NCBI RefSeq assembly: GCF_009847015.1
Contig: NZ_WVEM01000001.1
Span: 434,001 to 498,000 of the forward strand
Direction: 5' to 3'
DNA length: 64,000 nucleotides
Source of the DNA: Sunxiuqinia indica
GTDB lineage: Bacteria; Bacteroidota; Bacteroidia; Bacteroidales; Prolixibacteraceae
This document shows, one piece after another, positions 56,997-64,000 of the stretch. Position numbers and translations under genes: made by a program. Position 1 is the stretch's first letter. Every line of letters starts with the position of its first letter. Below the pieces are notes generated by a model. It saw only the letters and a program-made list of their open reading frames with translations. It had not been told where the DNA came from and did not search any database.

Positions 56997-57045
56997 ATAA
57001 AAAATGGTTGGAAACAAGGCGATACCATACATCTTCAACCATTTT
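56997..57045 (-). terminator. Hairpin between convergent addA and the surface-repeat gene
   Basis: AAAATGGTTG (57001-57010) and CAACCATTTT (57036-57045) with a 25-nt loop. On the minus strand the hairpin is followed by TTATTGC, i.e. U-rich, so it may end the minus-strand transcript. The long loop lowers confidence. Confidence 0.5.
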
Positions 57046-57115
57046 CTCCCATCATCAGCGTTGAATTATTGATTCGTTATGAATAGGTGTTGAACCATGC
57101 TTTCAACCTGGTGAC

Positions 57116-58426
57116 TTAGTTAATGTGGATACCGGCACTAAAACCAATCCAACCTTTTAAGGTCGTTCGCTTTCCTTTATGCGAGTAAATGGAGTATGGG
57201 GCAAAATTACTTTCAAATGGTTTGCCATTAGTAATCTTATTGTTAGTAATCATCAGGTTAAAGTTAGGACCGGCAAAAACATCTAAGTGATTTCCAATTT
57301 TCTTGGTGAAATTAATTTTGAATTGATTCAGGTCATTGTAGGTGTTTGTCCAGTTTTTGCCCTCGTTAATATGGTAGTTCATGAGTTCCAGTTGCGTTTT
57401 AAATTTCTCTTTATTAACGATGTGAGTTCCCACTCCATAGCCAAATCCCCAGTTGAATTCGTCGCCTAAAAATTGACTACCAACGGCAAAAATATTGTAG
57501 AACTTATCCACGCCAATTTTAAATAGAGCCTGAGTATTTAAGGCTTCACTTGCTGAGACTTCCAATTCATAAAAACCATGTCGGACAATACTTAAGAAGC
57601 CAATAGGGAGGCCACTTTTAACAGTGTCTGAAACATTAATAACTCCCAGTTGAAGCCCATCAACTTGCTTGGCAACATTTAAGAATCCGGCTATCTGTGC
57701 TCCATCAATGGTTCCTTTTGCCAGGTTAGCAAAACCAGCCAACTGAAGCCCTTTGGCATCATTCATCGAAATGTTGGAAAACCCGGCAATTTGCACTTTC
57801 TGCATTTTTTCTTTCGAATAATTTAAAAACCCAGCCAGTTGCGTGCCATTCACTTCGCCAAGCGTAATATTAGAAAAACCTGCCATTTGAAAAACCTTAC
57901 CATTTCCCTTTACAATATTGGCGAACCCCGATCCTTGGATTCCTTCAACATCTTCACAAAAATTTGCGAATCCAGCCATCTGAATTGCTAAGGATTTACC
58001 GTTGGTGAAGTTTGCGAACCCGGCAAATAATAATCCATTGGCCTCAGCATAATTGAAGTTGGCAAAGCCGGCCCATTGAAAACCTCTGGCTACACTTCTG
58101 TTAAAATTGGCAAAGCCCGCGTATTGAAAACCAGTGAAATCGCCATTTACAGAATTCAAAAATCCGGCAAACTGTGCTCCGCGAACAAAATCACGTTCGG
58201 TATTTGAGAATCCCGAAAACTCAAAGCCGGCTAGTCCTCCCGAATAGCCTGAAATTAAATTCACAGAGACTTTATTAATACAATTTCCAGCATTGCTGCC
58301 ATTTGTACTTACCGGAGGGAACAGTCCAAAGGCAAAAGGTACTTTTTTGTAATTGCCATAGCTTTGGGCAAATAAGTTAGTGACTATAAGTATTGAAATC
58401 AACAACGTGAAATAAATCTTCTTCAT
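57116..58426 (-). CDS. Exported surface-repeat protein (LA_2272-type AGFAN repeats)
   Basis: 436 residues, signal peptide MKKIYFTLLISILIVTNLFA-Q. Residues about 65-260 are roughly ten repeats of 20-22 residues, each with the core G-x-Q-x-A-G-F-A/S-N (for example FQWAGFANF, LLFAGFANF, LQLAGFANL), predicted to form a beta-solenoid. The C-terminal third (from about 265) has beta-barrel-like strands ending WIGFSAGIHIN. It resembles the surface repeat family named after LA_2272 of Leptospira, also common in Bacteroidota; function unknown. Probably in the outer membrane or on its surface. Single gene. Confidence 0.75.
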   Translation of the reverse strand: MKKIYFTLLISILIVTNLFAQSYGNYKKVPFAFGLFPPVSTNGSNAGNCINKVSVNLISGYSGGLAGFEFSGFSNTERDFVRGAQFAGFLNSVNGDFTGFQYAGFANFNRSVARGFQWAGFANFNYAEANGLLFAGFANFTNGKSLAIQMAGFANFCEDVEGIQGSGFANIVKGNGKVFQMAGFSNITLGEVNGTQLAGFLNYSKEKMQKVQIAGFSNISMNDAKGLQLAGFANLAKGTIDGAQIAGFLNVAKQVDGLQLGVINVSDTVKSGLPIGFLSIVRHGFYELEVSASEALNTQALFKIGVDKFYNIFAVGSQFLGDEFNWGFGYGVGTHIVNKEKFKTQLELMNYHINEGKNWTNTYNDLNQFKINFTKKIGNHLDVFAGPNFNLMITNNKITNGKPFESNFAPYSIYSHKGKRTTLKGWIGFSAGIHIN

Positions 58427-58658
58427 CTGATTATGATTGCTTGTTTTCTATTTATGTCATGTGGAACTCGTTTGCCGACTGCCCTATACGGGTGAAATAT
58501 TCTACCCGCTCGTTTTATATCCTGATGGGGTCTGAGTTCTCAGCTATAATCCTATTGACAGGAGAAAAAGCAAAGGGTTGCAGATTCAATGGAAAAAAAA
58601 CTGAAAAAATAGAACCAATCGAATGAAGTCACATCTAAGTTGATCTCCAACTCAAATA

Positions 58659-59867
58659 TCACTTGGCTATTGTATACCGCCAAATATCATTGTTAAATCG
58701 GATAAATAGATCGCCCTTATAAATGACCGGATGAGCATATCCATGCACCGCGGGATAGGCAGGCGTTTGAAAGCGGCTGATGATATCAAGTCCGTCGGCT
58801 TTTGGTTTGGCCAATCCAACTTCCGCATTCTCAGTGAAAATATAAAATTTACTGTCGGCCATGATGAGCGAGCCAGGCTTAATTTCGCGGGTTGTGAAAA
58901 CTTCTTCGCCGGTTTCCCAATCCACTACTGCCCAATGTTTTTTGCGATCAGCAGTACCATAAATTAATCCATCGACAACCTGTATCCCGCTCATTTTTGA
59001 ATCAAAATCAACATTTTGCCAAAGGGTATCTAATTGTTGTTTTTCATCGTTAATCTCAAACATGACGGAGCCTTCGCCGTATCCGGAAGAGTAAAAAATT
59101 TGGCGGTCTTTATAGACTGGCTCATTCGCATGATTGCCTCTTTTCTCGGTAAGAGGATGCTTAATTTTTATTTCTCCGGTTTCCGGATCAAAGATAATCA
59201 GGTTAAAATTTAAGTTGACCATGGCCAGTGTATCTCCATTGTGCTCAATTAATCGCGAACTGCAATAGGCATTCGTATTACCATCAATTGCTGTTTCCCA
59301 AACAACTGATCCATCTTCTTTATTCAATGCACACAATGAAGTCTCTGAGCCGCCCGGCTGCAAAATGACCAGGTTTTTATAAACTAAGGGTGATTCGGTG
59401 TAACCCCATTTTATAAGGTCGCCACCATATTTTTCAAAGATATTTACATGCCAGATTTTATCGCCTGATTTCATGTCGATGCACACCGCATCGCCATAGG
59501 CTCCCGAGTAATAGAGCTTTCCATCAACAAGGGTAGGAGTGCCCCGCGATCCCGGAAATTTAAAGGTGAAATCCTGACCGTATTTAGTTTTCCAGGCCAT
59601 CTCTCCATCGTGTTTGAAGTAGTAGATGTAGCCTGTTGAATCGAGCATTCCGGCGACAAATATGCCCTCCTCGGTAATAGATGGAGAACCATAACCTTCT
59701 CCAATTCCGGTGTATGTTTGTTTGATCGGAAGTGAGTCATTGGGCCAACTATCCATTAAGTTTTTGTCCGGGTAGCGCGCATCAAAATTGGGGCCATGCC
59801 ACCGTTGTGCTTGTCCGAATAGTAGTGAAGGCAACGCAATTAATAGTGCAAGTAAAGATCGTTTCAT
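58659..59867 (-). CDS. Exported PQQ-like beta-propeller protein
   Basis: 402 residues, signal peptide MKRSLLALLIALPSLLFGQ. Eight-bladed propeller of PQQ/BamB-type blades: repeats such as GDKIWHVNIF, GSVVWETAIDG and GEIKIKHPLT followed by short strands. Blade consensus A-x-D-x-x-x-G-x-x-x-W is visible but without the residues for binding PQQ, so a structural or sugar-binding role is more likely than a dehydrogenase. Upstream of the acyl-CoA ligase in the transcript order? No: the ligase is at the 5' side, 42 nt before it, on the same strand, so the two may be one operon. Confidence 0.82.
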   Translation of the reverse strand: MKRSLLALLIALPSLLFGQAQRWHGPNFDARYPDKNLMDSWPNDSLPIKQTYTGIGEGYGSPSITEEGIFVAGMLDSTGYIYYFKHDGEMAWKTKYGQDFTFKFPGSRGTPTLVDGKLYYSGAYGDAVCIDMKSGDKIWHVNIFEKYGGDLIKWGYTESPLVYKNLVILQPGGSETSLCALNKEDGSVVWETAIDGNTNAYCSSRLIEHNGDTLAMVNLNFNLIIFDPETGEIKIKHPLTEKRGNHANEPVYKDRQIFYSSGYGEGSVMFEINDEKQQLDTLWQNVDFDSKMSGIQVVDGLIYGTADRKKHWAVVDWETGEEVFTTREIKPGSLIMADSKFYIFTENAEVGLAKPKADGLDIISRFQTPAYPAVHGYAHPVIYKGDLFIRFNNDIWRYTIAK

Positions 59868-59909
59868 GGTTGATATCGTTTTATTCCGAGTGTGAATTCA
59901 GACATTAAA

Positions 59910-61814
59910 CTAGCGATTCCACTTTTTTATCGCTTCAATATTTTTGTCATTAATCATGTTTTTAGCTTCCGGCTTATAGAGAAACTCTAATTCGTCAGCA
60001 AAATAATCGTAAATTTTTCCGCGAACCATTTTTAGCAGTGAATTTAATAAATGATTTTGCTCGGTAAAGGCCTCCGGCAAAATAACCACTGTCGCAGGTA
60101 GCCATCGTTGTGGAAACATTTCTTCGTATTCACCTCCTGTTCGGTATTTATTGATTTCATCTTGAATAATTTGAATACTAGCTTTATTTCCTTCGTCGGT
60201 GCCAGGTTCAATTCCTTGTTGCTTCAACTCCAGGTTGATGGCTGAAATGTTTGGGATAATCATGCCACTGGTATATGGATTCTGGTTATTGTAAAGCATA
60301 CACTGGTCAATGAATTTCGACTGATCGACAAATGCTTCTTCAATCCCTTCGGGACTGAACTTTTCGCCATCATTCCCAATCAGCAAACTTTTAAAACGTC
60401 CTAAAACATACAGGAAGCCATCGGTATCAACATAGCCCATATCGCCTGTATACAACCAGCCATCTTTTATCGTTTCGGCTGTTGCCTGCGGATTATTCCA
60501 ATAGCCGAGCATTACATTGTCGCCTTGAATGACAATTTCACCTTTCTCTCCGGCGGCTAGCTCATTCCCTTCGTTATCAATAATCTTTAGTTTCATGTGT
60601 TTAACGGGCTTACCCGAAGAACCAAACTTGATAGCATGTAATGCGTTTGAGGATATAACTGGCGAAGCTTCTGATAAGCCGTATCCCTGGCACATGGGCA
60701 TACCAACAGCGTAGAAAAATCGTTGTAATTCAATATCTAAAAGGGCACCACCACCAATGAAAAGTCTCAGGTTGCCGCCAAATCCTTCGCGTATTTTTGA
60801 AAACAAAATTTTATCATACAAAGCCAACAATGGCTTATAAATAAAGCGCATTCCTTTACCCCTGTCGTGACCAAAACCATTGTATTTATAGGCAATCTCC
60901 AATGCATGATTAAACAGCTTTTCAATCGTTTTGCCTTTTTGGCGAATGTTGGTTTCAATTCCTTTTCTGAAATTTTTCGCAACCGCCGGCACGCTCATCA
61001 GGATGTAGGGCTTAATTTCCTGAATGTTTTTTGGGATATTTTTCAGCGTTTCCATTGGCGTTTTTCCAACCTCAAGTGATGCTATACTTGCACCATTCGA
61101 CATTAAACAGTAAAGGCAAGCGGTGTGTGCAAATGAGTGGTCCCATGGTAAAAAAGCCAGTGTTTTCCATTCAGATGTAATATTCATTAAGGTGTTGGAT
61201 TGAATCGTATTGGCAGCATAATTCAGATGAGATAGCATGATTCCTTTGGGGTCGGCAGTTGTACCTGAAGTATAGGAAATATTTGCCAAATCGTTTGGTT
61301 GTATCCCATTGTAGCTCGCTTCTAACTTCTCCGGGTTTTCCTTTAAAAACGCGATACCGCTTTCAATAATATCAGCATATTGAATATCATTTTTTCGGGC
61401 ATTTTCCTTATGATCGAGATAGATCACTTTTTCAAGATTTGGGAGCTCACTTCGTATTGCCTCTATTTTATCGGCTTGTCCTTTTGACGCGATCACCATT
61501 CGGGCACCGGAGTGCGCTAAACGAAATTTTAGCTCTCCTGCTTCAAGCTTAACCGATAGTGGCACGTTAACAGCGCCGACATAAAGCATACCCAATTCAC
61601 TGATAATCCATTGATTTCGTCCTTCGGCAACCAGCCCGATGCGTTCTCCTTTTTTTACTCCCATTGCCAAAAAACCAGCAGCAAGTTTCAGTACCTCTTC
61701 GCGGGTTTGTTTATAGGTTGTTCCTTGATATTCTCCTTCTTTCTTCTCCCACAGGTAAATATTCTCAGCATATTTCTTTACACTCGTTTCGAAGAGCTCA
61801 ATAATCGTTTTCAT
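59910..61814 (-). CDS. Long-chain fatty acid-CoA ligase
   Basis: 634 residues. AMP-binding superfamily: P-loop-like YTSGTTADPKGIMLSH (181-196), QGYGLSEASPV, the adenylate loop GWLYTGDMGYVDTDG and LGRFKSLLIGNDGEKFSPEGIE hinge region. The length and G-E-x-F-S/P-E hinge fit the Bacteroidota long-chain (FadD/ACSL-like) group; it activates fatty acids to acyl-CoA for membrane lipid synthesis or beta-oxidation. Cytoplasmic or membrane-peripheral. Probably co-transcribed with the downstream PQQ-propeller gene. Confidence 0.92.
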   Translation of the reverse strand: MKTIIELFETSVKKYAENIYLWEKKEGEYQGTTYKQTREEVLKLAAGFLAMGVKKGERIGLVAEGRNQWIISELGMLYVGAVNVPLSVKLEAGELKFRLAHSGARMVIASKGQADKIEAIRSELPNLEKVIYLDHKENARKNDIQYADIIESGIAFLKENPEKLEASYNGIQPNDLANISYTSGTTADPKGIMLSHLNYAANTIQSNTLMNITSEWKTLAFLPWDHSFAHTACLYCLMSNGASIASLEVGKTPMETLKNIPKNIQEIKPYILMSVPAVAKNFRKGIETNIRQKGKTIEKLFNHALEIAYKYNGFGHDRGKGMRFIYKPLLALYDKILFSKIREGFGGNLRLFIGGGALLDIELQRFFYAVGMPMCQGYGLSEASPVISSNALHAIKFGSSGKPVKHMKLKIIDNEGNELAAGEKGEIVIQGDNVMLGYWNNPQATAETIKDGWLYTGDMGYVDTDGFLYVLGRFKSLLIGNDGEKFSPEGIEEAFVDQSKFIDQCMLYNNQNPYTSGMIIPNISAINLELKQQGIEPGTDEGNKASIQIIQDEINKYRTGGEYEEMFPQRWLPATVVILPEAFTEQNHLLNSLLKMVRGKIYDYFADELEFLYKPEAKNMINDKNIEAIKKWNR

Positions 61815-61924
61815 TCAAAAAGCGTTTAGTTTTCAACTGTCAGTAAAATTCAAAAATACAATTTTTTAGTTCTAATTAGCTTAATTTATTGACCGGGGCA
61901 GTTCATCTGAAACAATTGCGCATC

Positions 61925-61963
61925 AAAAAGAAACCCCCGATGCGTTTGAACATTGAGGGTTTC
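61925..61963 (-). terminator. Terminator of galM
   Basis: On the minus strand GAAACCCTCAATG (61963-61951) pairs with CAT-x-G-x-GGGTTTC (61942-61930), followed by TTTTT. Sits 20 nt after the galM stop. Confidence 0.85.
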
Positions 61964-61982
61964 ATGATCTGTTGATCGCAGC

Positions 61983-63032
61983 TTATTCGGTTAGTCCAAA
62001 CTTATAAACTGTCTGCTCTTCGTATTTATCGCCAGGAGCAAGTTCGGTAGAAGGGAAATTATCATGGTTTGGAGCGTCAGGATAGTGCTGTGTTTCCAAT
62101 GCGACTCCTGCATATTTTCCAAATTTCTTTTTACCATCAATTGTTAGCTCTGGTATCCAATAGCCGGTATAAACCTGCATGCCGGGTTGGGTGGTGTACA
62201 CTTCCAGCTGACGTCCGCTTTTAGGCTCCTTTAGTCGGCCTGCAAATACAAACTTACCTTCTTCATTGTCCAGTACATAATTTAAGTCGTATCCATCAGG
62301 AAGACTGTCAATGTCTTGTCCCAGTTTTTTGTTCGATGTAAAATCAAATGCTGTTCCTTCAACCGGAACAATATTGCCCGTTGGAATCAGATCTTTGCCT
62401 TCCGTTATTTTGTTCGCATTTAACTCCAACTCATGATTTTTAATATCCTCTTTTCCTCCGGTAAGATTGAAATAGGAGTGGTTGGTTAAATTCACAATCG
62501 TCTTTTTATCCGTCTCCGCTTCATATTTTATTGACAATTCATTGTCGTTATTCAACGAATAGGTACAAGTGGTTTTCAAGGTGCCGGGATAACCTTCTTC
62601 GCCATCAGCGCTGGTGTACGAAAGTTTTACGCCAACCTCATCCTTGTTTTCAAAAGTTTCAGCCGTCCACTGTTTTTTGTCGAATCCTTCCAATCCGCCA
62701 TGTAAATGATTTGGGCCATTATTAATTGCTCCGGAGTATTCAACGCCGTCAATCGAATATTTTCCATTGGCGATGCGGTTTCCATGACGTCCGATTAGGG
62801 CTCCAAAATAGGGATAGTTGCCCAGATATTCGTTACTTAAATAACCCTCCAGCGTATCAAAACCACACACAATATTGGTTAGGTTTCCTGCCTTATCCGG
62901 CGTTTTTACAGAGGTAATTATTGCTCCGTAGTTGGTGATATTAATCTCAACATTGTTGTCATTACTCAATGTGAAAAGTTCGGCTTGATCTCCACTTGGT
63001 AGATTTCCAAATGATTTACTGGTTAATTTCAT
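61983..63032 (-). CDS. galM: Aldose 1-epimerase (galactose mutarotase)
   Basis: 349 residues, no signal peptide (cytoplasmic). GalM fold: GRHGNRIANGKYSIDG (substrate and Arg), GPNHLHGG (His), catalytic base/acid pair in NLTNHSYFNLTG (His) and GVALETQHYPDAPN (Glu). Interconverts alpha and beta anomers of galactose/glucose-type sugars. Divergent from a GntR regulator across a 134-bp gap that contains a -7 box for each gene and a direct repeat, so likely regulated by it. Confidence 0.95.
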   Translation of the reverse strand: MKLTSKSFGNLPSGDQAELFTLSNDNNVEINITNYGAIITSVKTPDKAGNLTNIVCGFDTLEGYLSNEYLGNYPYFGALIGRHGNRIANGKYSIDGVEYSGAINNGPNHLHGGLEGFDKKQWTAETFENKDEVGVKLSYTSADGEEGYPGTLKTTCTYSLNNDNELSIKYEAETDKKTIVNLTNHSYFNLTGGKEDIKNHELELNANKITEGKDLIPTGNIVPVEGTAFDFTSNKKLGQDIDSLPDGYDLNYVLDNEEGKFVFAGRLKEPKSGRQLEVYTTQPGMQVYTGYWIPELTIDGKKKFGKYAGVALETQHYPDAPNHDNFPSTELAPGDKYEEQTVYKFGLTE

Positions 63033-63068
63033 TCGCTTATTATTTAGATTTACAGATTAACATAGAGT

Positions 63069-63137
63069 ACAAATTTAATAAATGAAACGTACTGGTAGGT
63101 ACTGGTTGTTTAAATTTCAATAAAAATTGTAATTTTG
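63069..63137. promoter_or_regulatory. Divergent galM / gntR promoter region with direct repeats
   Basis: For galM (minus strand): -7 box TAAATTTGT (63077-63069). For the GntR gene (plus): TTG (63106-63108), 21 nt, TAATTTTG (63130-63137). Between them GTACTGGT occurs twice as a direct repeat (63089-63096 and 63099-63106, 10-bp period), overlapping the -33 position of both; a likely regulator site. Confidence 0.5.
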
Positions 63138-63166
63138 AAATTCTTAGCCAAATAAAAATCAAGATT

Positions 63167-64000
63167 GTGAAAAATATTCAGATTGACGACACTCTTGGTA
63201 TTCCAAAATACCGACAAATTATTAATTCTATTTATCAAGGCATTCTCAGTGGGAATTTAAAAGTTGGCGATAAAATTCCTTCATTAAATCAAATATGTGT
63301 CGAATTTGAGCTGTCACGCGATACCGTTATGGTCGCTTTCAACGAGTTAAAAGCCAAAGGGATTATTAATTCTATTCCAGGTAAAGGCTACTACATCAAT
63401 AGTACAGAGGTGAATGTTGACCAACGAATTTTTTTGTTGTTTGACGAGTTGAATGCGTTTAAAGAAGATGTTTACACTTCGTTTTTAAATAGTTTGGATA
63501 CGAAATCAAACGTTGATATTTATTTCCATCATTTTAATTTTCAGGTTTTTAAAGATTTAATTTCCGAGGCTGCGGGCAATTATACCTCGTATGTGATTAT
63601 GCCCGCTACTTTCGATCAAACGTCCGATATTATTTCAATTTTACCTAAGGATAACGTTTATATTCTGGATCGTAAAAAGGAAGATTTGTCCGACTACCCG
63701 GTTATTTATCAGGATTTTGAAGGTGATGTATTCCGGGCTCTGGAAAATGGAAAAGACTTACTTGAAAAATACCGAAAACTCGTTATGGTTTTTCCTGGTG
63801 GCAAAGAGCCTGAAGGAAGGATGATTGGATTTGAAAAATTCTGTAAGAAAAACAAGATGAAATATGAAGTTGTTCGAAGTTTGATTGATCGGACGATTGA
63901 GAAGGGAGAAGCCTATTTTGTTCCGTCAGACCGGAATTTGGTTAAGTTGGTGAAAATGGCCGATGCTAATTGTTTTAAACTAGGTGAAGATTTTGGTATT
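63167..64000 (+). CDS. GntR-family transcriptional regulator (partial at window edge)
   Basis: 278 codons visible from GTG 63167; the frame runs off the right edge. N-terminal GntR winged-helix HTH: YRQIINSIYQGILSGNLKVG, KIPSLNQICVEFELSRDTV, then NELKAKGIINSIPGKGYYIN. It is followed by a region starting QRIFLLFDELNAFKED that looks like a LacI-type periplasmic-binding fold (strand/helix alternation, YVIMPATFDQ, YILDRKK), the arrangement of sugar-responsive Bacteroidota GntR regulators. Likely controls galM and itself. The start is GTG; no in-frame ATG is close. The ligand is not known. Confidence 0.88.
   Translation, partial: MKNIQIDDTLGIPKYRQIINSIYQGILSGNLKVGDKIPSLNQICVEFELSRDTVMVAFNELKAKGIINSIPGKGYYINSTEVNVDQRIFLLFDELNAFKEDVYTSFLNSLDTKSNVDIYFHHFNFQVFKDLISEAAGNYTSYVIMPATFDQTSDIISILPKDNVYILDRKKEDLSDYPVIYQDFEGDVFRALENGKDLLEKYRKLVMVFPGGKEPEGRMIGFEKFCKKNKMKYEVVRSLIDRTIEKGEAYFVPSDRNLVKLVKMADANCFKLGEDFGI

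Noticed and set aside
58441-58626. 61-codon plus-strand frame in the gap left of the PQQ-propeller gene
   Set aside because: Lacks any domain, promoter or conserved-looking composition; overlaps the start region of the divergent surface-repeat gene's upstream sequence. Treated as non-coding.

Overview
The window is a chromosomal stretch of a Bacteroidota bacterium, most likely a marine or sediment glycan degrader of the class Bacteroidia (Prolixibacteraceae/Marinilabiliales-like; this placement is inference). The reasons are the lineage-typical genes (DUF349, DUF4293, MurF-free alanine racemase, ImuA/ImuB/DnaE2, AddA/AddB of the Bacteroidota type, LA_2272-type surface repeats), the many lipoprotein and signal-peptide glycosidases, the general lack of Shine-Dalgarno sites, and repeated Bacteroidota-type promoter elements (TTG/TTTG, about 19 nt, TAnnTTTG). 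No rRNA, CRISPR array, intact prophage or recognisable transposase was seen; there is one tRNA.

Layout. 1-9.7 kb: carbohydrate region, with a plus-strand trio (end of a DUF1080 protein, a lipoprotein sugar isomerase, a Tat-exported Gfo/Idh/MocA oxidoreductase) that looks like a periplasmic 3-keto-glycoside pathway, facing a minus-strand operon GH2-GH3-GH31 that looks like a xyloglucan-oligosaccharide debranching set. 10-16 kb: a C1 aminopeptidase, an exported hypothetical protein overlapping a PAP2 phosphatase, and two glycosyltransferases (GT39/ArnT type and GT2) of the lipid-linked sugar type. 16-24.7 kb: a sensor kinase with a substrate-binding-like sensor domain, a 1413-residue AsmA-like protein, a ThuA-like protein and a SIMPL protein. 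24.7-40.9 kb: mainly housekeeping genes: AddB-like nuclease, TrmD, Hsp20, DUF349 protein, CTP synthase, YidC, SNase, an M49-like metallopeptidase, an exported peroxiredoxin, DUF4293, alanine racemase.

41.1-47.5 kb is the most distinctive region: an autocleaving-type (LexA/CI-like S24) repressor divergent from imuA-imuB-dnaE2, a damage-inducible mutagenesis cassette. The 63-bp gap contains a perfect palindrome placed between two opposing Bacteroidota promoters, which gives a concrete model for an SOS-like switch. 47.7-64 kb: an MFS drug exporter flanked by a short direct repeat, tRNA-Arg(CCG), an HD hydrolase, a BFD-like ferredoxin, a NarL/NarX-type two-component pair, a very short YqaE/Pmp3 gene coupled to an EEP-family protein, AddA, a surface-repeat protein, a PQQ-propeller protein, a long-chain acyl-CoA ligase, and aldose 1-epimerase divergent from a GntR regulator that runs off the window.

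Working together: the glycosidases and keto-sugar enzymes feed monosaccharides to the cell (GalM and the GntR regulator may belong to the same metabolism); AddA and AddB, encoded about 26 kb apart, should form the double-strand-break resection enzyme; the Imu cassette supplies error-prone repair; YidC, AsmA-like, PAP2 and the glycosyltransferases serve the envelope.
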